A stretch of 64,000 bases of DNA, taken from contig OAPG01000006.1 of NCBI GenBank assembly GCA_900208305.1, positions 310,001 to 374,000 on the forward strand. The letters are read 5' to 3'. The position numbers and the translations under genes were made by a program. The notes beneath the pieces are model-generated. The model saw only the letters and a program-made list of their open reading frames with translations. It did not search any database and was not told the origin of the DNA. Within the stretch, counting starts at the first letter, position 1, and every line of letters begins with the position of its first letter. This DNA comes from Melanopsichium pennsylvanicum (taxonomy: Eukaryota > Basidiomycota > Ustilaginomycetes > Ustilaginales). This document shows positions 57,824 through 64,000 of the stretch, one piece after another.

Positions 57824-58819
57824 ATCTCTTTATTTACCGCTAAGAAGGCATACTGTTGCTCCACGTTCTCAGCTTTTCGCTCGATGTAGACTTGTCTAGA
57901 CAACGATACCCGACCGAAAAGGTTGCGCTTCATTATGTTATCCTCCCATTTCACTGCGTCCGTGTTTCACGTAAGGTCGCACCAACTTTGTACTGCACTT
58001 TTACGACATACCCCAATTCTTTTTTTTTTCCTTGTTTCCGCTTATTTGATTTACGACCTACCTTTAATCTCAACATCCTCATCCGCATCAACGGAGCGCA
58101 ACGTGATGTGCAAATTGACGATTTTGCTTTTCGTAGGCGACTGAGAATATGAGCGCCGGATTGTGCTTGATGTTCTTTTGCCCGTGAATGACAGTATGAA
58201 AAACTGGCACAATTCTGTGATCGTTTGCTAGGATAGCATCGGACAGATCCGTACACGTCGCTAGATTCGGCAGTAGCGAAATAAATCGCCAGTAGCTCAA
58301 ATGTTAGACCTATCGTACACAAGGCATTTGATTCGTATTATAGATGATTTGTCATCATCGAACTCCACGACGGGCCAAGCAGAAAAAAAAATTAAAAAAA
58401 AAAAAAAAGTTGAAGCGCAGGAAGTGGAACAGCATTTGCAATTTTTTGCCTTTTTAGACGGTGTGGAAAACGCATTCTCGGAAGAATTGCGAGAAGAGAG
58501 ACGGAAGAGAGTGAATGGCTCACTGTGAGTTTTGAACCACGAAAAATTTCATTTCATTTCATGACGCTCCACCATCCCAATCAATCTACTGTACTACGCT
58601 CTTACTTGAACAGCTTCCCCCACCGCCTTCTCTATACAGCTCGCTTTTCTTGCTTTCTCTTTTGCGTCTCCGTTGACGCTTTACCATCACCAAAGCAAAT
58701 AGGCCAGCGTCGTTTTCCCTTTCTCTGGAACTGAGAGTGCTCTGCATTGTGCGCAGCAAGGTGGAATCCCAAACCAAAGCGGTGCTCCAGGGGGCCTAAC
58801 CCTTGGATCTTGACCCACG
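57824..58819. other. Spacer between opsin and RNA polymerase I gene
   Basis: These 996 bp hold the opsin 3' UTR and the RPA190 promoter. They include T-runs at 58020-58030, interrupted A-runs at 58383-58408 and a TACTGTA motif at 58587-58593. No gene is supported. Confidence 0.5.
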
Positions 58820-61800
58820 ATGGACATCAAAAAACCCATCACCTCCACCATATCCTCGGCGTCCTTCTCCTTCTTCACCGCCGAGGATATTCGCCGAATC
58901 TCTGTCAAGCAGATCATCAACCCTGTCTTGCTCGACACCACCAACCATCCAAATGCAGGAGGTCTGTACGACCCGGCCCTCGGGCCAATGCGCCCTAACG
59001 ACATCTGCTCAACATGTCATCTCAACTCATACCAGTGTCCTGGTCATTTCGGTCACATCGAGCTTCCTTCGCCTGTCTTCCATCCTCTCTTCATGGGCAA
59101 CATGTTCAACCTGCTACGAGGTACCTGCTTCTACTGCCACCGATTCCGCGCCTCGCTCGTGGTCCTCACAAAATTCATTGGTCGTTTGAGGCTTCTCGAG
59201 TACGGTCTCGTCGACGACGCAGAAAACATTGACGCTCAAGAGCCGAGATCCAACGCAAAACTTTCCGATCTTGACAACGACGAATTTGAGAGTGCCGAGG
59301 AAGATAACGACATCCATGGCCAAGAGACCGGCAACAAGTCGACAGCTAGCGGTTCCAAACATAAAGGCTCCTCTGCAGAGACTCCTGCCGAGTTCGCCCA
59401 ACGCATCAATCTGACGGTCAAGAAACTCATCAAGGAGGCCAAAGCCAGCGGCAAGGCTCAGCTTGAGCCAGAAGCTGGTAGTCTCGCATACACCCTTCGA
59501 AAGAAGTGCATCAACGATTTCATGAAGGATATCCACAAGAGGCGCTGCGGACAGTGCAATGCCATCTGCCCCAACGTTCGTCGCGACGGCTTCCTCAAGA
59601 TCATGGAGAAGGCTCCTCTACCAAATGAGATCGCATCCAATGAGCACAAGGGATACCTTCGCATATCCCCCGTCAAGCGCGTTGCCGCCATCGAACGCCG
59701 TCTCGCTGCTTCTAATGCCTCCACATCCGCTTCCACAAATGCAGACGATGACTCTGGCATCGCATCTCAAGCCATCTCTGCCGATAATGCTCCCAAGGAG
59801 GCTGGGTATCGTGTCATGCCAGCCGTCGAGTGCCAAGCCCACTTGCGTCTCCTCTTTCGCAACGAAGGTCCTCTTTGCTCCCTCCTCTTCGGCCGCAACG
59901 GTCCTTTCCGCCTTGGCAACTCTCAGGGGAAGGTCAAGGCACAGAGTGGCTCGTCCATCTGGTCGACACCCAACGGTGCCAGCGCCGACAACTTCTTCAT
60001 CAGCGTTTTGGCCGTCCCACCAACTCGTTTCCGTCCAGCCAGCATCATGGGCGACATGACTTTCGAGAACTCGCAAAATGAGCTTCTCACTAGCGTGCTC
60101 AAGACGACGTTTGCCATTCGTGACCAGATTACTGAATTGGCACGACTCGTCTCCAAGAAGGAGTTCCCAGAACTCGGTGACAACGCGCCGGAGGCTGACT
60201 ACCGTGCAGCCGAAGCACAGCTCATCAAGTCTCGCGAAGCTACACGCCGCAAGGTGCTCAACTCGATGATGCAGCTCCAGGTCGATGTGAACTCGTTCAT
60301 TGATGCCGGCAAGAACCCCATGCCATTGCGTCAAGGCCAGCTTCCTCCCCCAGGTGTTAAGCAAGGTCTCGAGAAGAAGGAGGGTCTTTTCCGAAAGCAC
60401 ATGATGGGAAAGCGAGTCAATTTCGCTGCCCGTTCAGTCATCTCGCCTGACGTCAACATCGAGACCAACGAGATCGGTGTTCCTCCCGTCTTTGCACGGA
60501 AGCTTACATACCCTGAGCCGGTCACGGTTCACAACGTCCAGCTCATGCGCCAACTTGTCATCAACGGTCCATTCAAGTACCCTGGTGCTGTTGCTATTCG
60601 GAGCGAAGACGGCACCGAGACACAGCTTGACAAGCTCAGCGTGGAGGAGAGGACAGCGCTTGCCAACCAGCTTCTTACACCACAAGAGCACTCCTCCAAG
60701 CAGGCCCGCGGTACCTTTGCAGGCCTCGGCAGCTCGACGCGCACACCCATTGCCAACAAGCAGGTGCTCCGTCACCTGCGCGATGGCGATATTCTGCTGC
60801 TCAACCGACAGCCTACGTTGCACCGACCGTCCATGATGGCTCACAAAGCCCGTGTACTCGTCGGCGAGAAGACCATCCGCATGCACTACGCCAACTGTAA
60901 CTCCTACAACGCCGATTTCGATGGTGACGAGATGAACATGCATTTCCCACAATCTCAGGCCGCTCGTGCCGAGTGCTACCATGTCGCCAACACCGACAAC
61001 CAGTACCTCACCCCCACCAGCGGTAACCCTCTCCGTGGCCTCATCCAGGATCATGTCGTTGCCGGTGTATGGATGACCTCCAAGAACACGCTCTACACCC
61101 GTGCCGAGTATCAGCAGATGCTCTACGGTGCTTTGCAACCCGAAGGCAGGTATACCGGTGGTGGCCGCGTCCTGACCGTGACCCCTGCCATGCTCAAGCC
61201 AGAGCCCCTCTGGACCGGTAAGCAGATCATCTCGACTGTGCTGCTTAACCTTAGACCTGCCAAGGCGGACGGTCTCAACCTCACCTCTAAGGCCAAGGTT
61301 GCTGGTCGAATGTGGGGCAAGGATCACGCTAGCGAGGAGAAGGTCATCATCGAAGATGGAGAGCTGCTGCAGGGTGTTCTCGATAAGGCTGCCTTCGGTG
61401 CATCGTCCTTCGGTCTTGTTCACGCTATCTTCGAAATTTACGGCTCCGAGACGGCTGGCAAGTTGCTCAGTATCCTTTCGCGTCTATTTACCAAGTTCCT
61501 CCAGACCAACGCTTTCTCGTGCCGAATGGACGATTTGCTTCTCAGCAAAGACGGTGACGCGGACAGGCGCAAAATTTTGGATGCGGCCAAGGGTCAGGGC
61601 AAGGGTGTAGCCATGAAGACCGTCGGTCTCGAAGGCGAGGACGAGAAGAACCCGGACACTGACAGAAACTTGCGAATTCGTCTCGAAGAGGTTCTTCGTG
61701 ATGACGACAAGCTTGCTGTTCTCGACGGTGAGATGATGAACTCGTCCAACGCGCTCACCTCCAAGATCATTGAGGCCTGTCTGCCCGCGGGTCTGTACAA

Positions 61801-64000
61801 GAAGTTCCCAGAGAACAATATGCAAATGATGACCGGTTCCGGTGCCAAGGGATCGGGCGTCAACGTGTCGCAGATCTCGTGTCTGCTTGGTCAGCAGGCG
61901 CTCGAAGGTCGCCGTGTTCCTCTCATGGTCAGTGGAAAGTCTCTTCCGTCCTTCCGTCCTTTCGAGACTTCCGCCCGAGCTGGTGGTTTCGTCAGCGGTC
62001 GTTTCTTGACTGGTATCCGTCCCCAGGAGTACTTCTTCCATTGCATGGCTGGTCGTGAAGGTCTCATCGACACGGCCGTCAAGACTTCGCGTTCCGGTTA
62101 CTTGCAACGATGTCTGATTAAGCATCTCGAAGGCGTTCACATCCAGTACGACAACACCGTCCGCAACGCCGACGGCTCCATCCTTCAATTCAACTATGGT
62201 GAAGACGCGCTCGACACCACCAAGAGCAAGTACATCGGCCAGTTCGACTTCACTGCTGCCAACTTCCAGAACTACAACAAGCGCTACGACCCCAAGCAGC
62301 TTGGCGAAGTTGTCGAGGCAGAGCTCGCCGCCGAACACATGAAGAAGGCACTCAAGAAGCCGCACAAGTATGACCCTGTCCTCAGCGTCTACACTCCCTC
62401 CACCCACTTTGGTTCCATGTCGGAGAAGTACGCCAGGGAAATCGAGGCGTACATCGAGAAGAACCCGAGCAAGCTTCTTGCAGACAAGAAGAAGAAGAGC
62501 AAGAAGCGCAAGACTGAGGCCAACGCCGAAGACGATGTCAGCTCCGTCGAAAAGCTGCGCTTCGCCAAGGAGAAGCTCGGCGTCGAGGCCTTCCGCGCCA
62601 TGTGCAAGGTGCTCTATCACCGTGGTCTCGTCGATCCTGGTGAGGCTGTCGGTCTGCTTGCTGCTCAGGGTGTTGGTGAGCCTTCGACGCAGATGACGCT
62701 CAATACCTTCCATTTCGCTGGTCACGGTGCCGCTAACGTAACGCTCGGTATTCCGCGTCTACGTGAGATCGTCATGACTGCCTCGCAAAACATCAAGACC
62801 CCCATCATGCGTCTGCCCGTCCTGGACGGCATCACCAACGACCAGATCAAGACCTTCTGCAAGGATGGCAGTCGCCTCGTGCTCAGTCAAGTTATCGACG
62901 AGGCCATTGTCACCGAGAAGATTTCGCCCAAGTCCGAGGAGACCGGTTTCCATCGCCAGAAGACCTACACTGTGCGTCTCAACTTCTACCCTGCCGAGGA
63001 GTGCGAGGAGGAGTACAACTGCACCACCGCTCACATCCTTCGCGGTCTGCAAGACACTTTCGCACCCAATCTTGAAAACAACATCAACAACGAGATGCGA
63101 AAGCAGAAGCGTGAGCACGCTCTGCAGGTTGCCGCCATCGGTAAAGGTCAGATTTTCTCAGACAACGCTCCTGCTGGCGACAATGGTGACGAGGAAGGTG
63201 CCGAGCGCGCCAATGGTGCCAACGTTCGTCAAGGTCGCGCGAGAGGCAACGATGCCGACTCGGATGACGATGAGGACGCTTCTTCTGATGTGGGCGATGG
63301 TGATGCCGACGATGCCAAGAGGAAGCAACGCTCCGCCGCTCACGCCTCGTACGAAGAGGGCGACGACGAAGAGATGGCTGGAGTACCATCTACGACCGAG
63401 GACATCGAGGCCGCCTTCAGCAACGGTGTCAAGAAGTCGACCAACGCTATGGAGGTTGACAGCAGCGACAGCTCCGACTCGGATTCAGAGGACGGCTCGA
63501 TCAACGAGGAATGGGCCGAGCAGACCTCTGCCCTGGAGCGTGCTCTTCAGGAGAACTCAAAATACATCAATGCCTTCCGCTTCGACGATGTCAAGGCACG
63601 ATGGGCCGAGTTCGACCTTACGCTCGCTACTCAATCCCAGAAGTTGCTGCTTATCAACATCGTCGAGCGTGTTTGCCGACAGAGCGTTCTTCACGAGATT
63701 CCCAACATCGCTCGTGTCATGAAGCCGCCTCCCAAGGCCGGCGAGGAAGGCATCTCGCTCACCGCTGAAGGTATCAACTTCCGCGATCTCTGGGACTTTG
63801 GTTTCGGTGTGGTCGACCTCGACAACCTCTACACCAACGACATTGGTGCGGTGCTTCACACGTACGGTGTCGAAGCGGCACGTGCTGCCATCGTATCCGA
63901 GATGCGTGGTATTTTTGATACCTACGGTATTGCTGTATCGCCTCGTCACCTGTTCCTCATTGCCGACTACCAGACTGCGGCGGGTGGGTTCAGGCCGTTC
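58820..64000 (+). CDS. RPA190: RNA polymerase I largest subunit (RPA190), truncated by window end
   Basis: The ATG at 58820 opens 1,727 codons with no stop before base 64000, so the 3' end is missing. The N-terminal clamp zinc site is ICSTCHLNSYQCPGHFGHIEL (Cys63, Cys66, Cys73, His76), with further cysteine pairs in CFYCHR and RRCGQCNAICPN. The active site NADFDGDEMNMHFPQ near residue 697 carries the three metal-binding aspartates. The bridge/trigger region near 1275-1315 has GEAVGLLAAQGVGEPSTQMTLNTFHFAG and the Pol I-type GHGAANVTLGIPRLREI. A long acidic insert (about 1440-1560) in the jaw region is typical of Pol I. The enzyme makes the 35S rRNA precursor in the nucleolus. The visible length approaches the full fungal size (about 1,660-1,750). 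Confidence 0.97.
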   Translation, partial: MDIKKPITSTISSASFSFFTAEDIRRISVKQIINPVLLDTTNHPNAGGLYDPALGPMRPNDICSTCHLNSYQCPGHFGHIELPSPVFHPLFMGNMFNLLRGTCFYCHRFRASLVVLTKFIGRLRLLEYGLVDDAENIDAQEPRSNAKLSDLDNDEFESAEEDNDIHGQETGNKSTASGSKHKGSSAETPAEFAQRINLTVKKLIKEAKASGKAQLEPEAGSLAYTLRKKCINDFMKDIHKRRCGQCNAICPNVRRDGFLKIMEKAPLPNEIASNEHKGYLRISPVKRVAAIERRLAASNASTSASTNADDDSGIASQAISADNAPKEAGYRVMPAVECQAHLRLLFRNEGPLCSLLFGRNGPFRLGNSQGKVKAQSGSSIWSTPNGASADNFFISVLAVPPTRFRPASIMGDMTFENSQNELLTSVLKTTFAIRDQITELARLVSKKEFPELGDNAPEADYRAAEAQLIKSREATRRKVLNSMMQLQVDVNSFIDAGKNPMPLRQGQLPPPGVKQGLEKKEGLFRKHMMGKRVNFAARSVISPDVNIETNEIGVPPVFARKLTYPEPVTVHNVQLMRQLVINGPFKYPGAVAIRSEDGTETQLDKLSVEERTALANQLLTPQEHSSKQARGTFAGLGSSTRTPIANKQVLRHLRDGDILLLNRQPTLHRPSMMAHKARVLVGEKTIRMHYANCNSYNADFDGDEMNMHFPQSQAARAECYHVANTDNQYLTPTSGNPLRGLIQDHVVAGVWMTSKNTLYTRAEYQQMLYGALQPEGRYTGGGRVLTVTPAMLKPEPLWTGKQIISTVLLNLRPAKADGLNLTSKAKVAGRMWGKDHASEEKVIIEDGELLQGVLDKAAFGASSFGLVHAIFEIYGSETAGKLLSILSRLFTKFLQTNAFSCRMDDLLLSKDGDADRRKILDAAKGQGKGVAMKTVGLEGEDEKNPDTDRNLRIRLEEVLRDDDKLAVLDGEMMNSSNALTSKIIEACLPAGLYKKFPENNMQMMTGSGAKGSGVNVSQISCLLGQQALEGRRVPLMVSGKSLPSFRPFETSARAGGFVSGRFLTGIRPQEYFFHCMAGREGLIDTAVKTSRSGYLQRCLIKHLEGVHIQYDNTVRNADGSILQFNYGEDALDTTKSKYIGQFDFTAANFQNYNKRYDPKQLGEVVEAELAAEHMKKALKKPHKYDPVLSVYTPSTHFGSMSEKYAREIEAYIEKNPSKLLADKKKKSKKRKTEANAEDDVSSVEKLRFAKEKLGVEAFRAMCKVLYHRGLVDPGEAVGLLAAQGVGEPSTQMTLNTFHFAGHGAANVTLGIPRLREIVMTASQNIKTPIMRLPVLDGITNDQIKTFCKDGSRLVLSQVIDEAIVTEKISPKSEETGFHRQKTYTVRLNFYPAEECEEEYNCTTAHILRGLQDTFAPNLENNINNEMRKQKREHALQVAAIGKGQIFSDNAPAGDNGDEEGAERANGANVRQGRARGNDADSDDDEDASSDVGDGDADDAKRKQRSAAHASYEEGDDEEMAGVPSTTEDIEAAFSNGVKKSTNAMEVDSSDSSDSDSEDGSINEEWAEQTSALERALQENSKYINAFRFDDVKARWAEFDLTLATQSQKLLLINIVERVCRQSVLHEIPNIARVMKPPPKAGEEGISLTAEGINFRDLWDFGFGVVDLDNLYTNDIGAVLHTYGVEAARAAIVSEMRGIFDTYGIAVSPRHLFLIADYQTAAGGFRPF

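Noticed and set aside
60434..62725. Two long minus-strand ORFs (329 and 413 codons) antisense to RPA190
   Set aside because: They lie fully inside conserved RPA190 coding sequence and read as His/Leu/Val-rich mirror sequence.

Overview
This looks like nuclear DNA of a basidiomycete, most likely a smut fungus (Ustilaginales: Ustilago/Sporisorium/Pseudozyma group). The basis is: long, nearly intron-free genes with serine-, glutamine- and alanine-rich low-complexity tails; short GT-AG introns where introns occur; pyrimidine-rich leaders; a fungal microbial rhodopsin; and a full set of fungal housekeeping proteins. No rRNA, tRNA, CRISPR array or intact transposable element could be supported.

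Layout. 1-8.3 kb: 3' end of cytosolic cysteinyl-tRNA synthetase, THI6 (bifunctional thiamine enzyme, minus strand), a secreted-head seven-helix membrane protein, and a DHA1-type MFS exporter (minus). 10-18.6 kb: the STRIPAK subunit Far11/STRIP, a four-exon NTF2 gene (minus, reconstructed here) and calnexin (minus). 20.8-34 kb: VPS1 dynamin, the spliceosomal SNW protein Prp45 (minus), a TAF2 carrying three C-terminal bromodomains, and a conserved fungal protein of unknown role (minus). 35-44.8 kb: an IBtk/Btb3-like ankyrin-RCC1-BTB protein, a bifunctional PFK-2/FBPase-2 (minus) and a two-exon NudC. 45-52.8 kb: a protein in which a complete PLP-homeostasis (YggS/PLPBP) domain sits inside the linker of an MCM-binding protein (minus), then an adaptin-like solenoid protein and a YJR142W-type Nudix hydrolase. 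52.8-56.6 kb: a gene-poor, low-complexity stretch with one or two candidate small genes. 56.6-64 kb: a light-driven-pump-type opsin (two exons) and the largest subunit of RNA polymerase I, cut by the window end.

The genes form no pathway cluster; they are a mixed housekeeping set in alternating divergent and convergent pairs. The most unusual observation is the nested MCMBP-PLPBP-MCMBP open reading frame. Next come the TAF2-triple bromodomain fusion, a 1.09-kb ATG-free leader before Far11 whose last 225 codons are open in the Far11 frame, and a 45-nt frame-neutral last intron in NTF2. All family assignments come from reading the translations and recalling family motifs; no database search was run.
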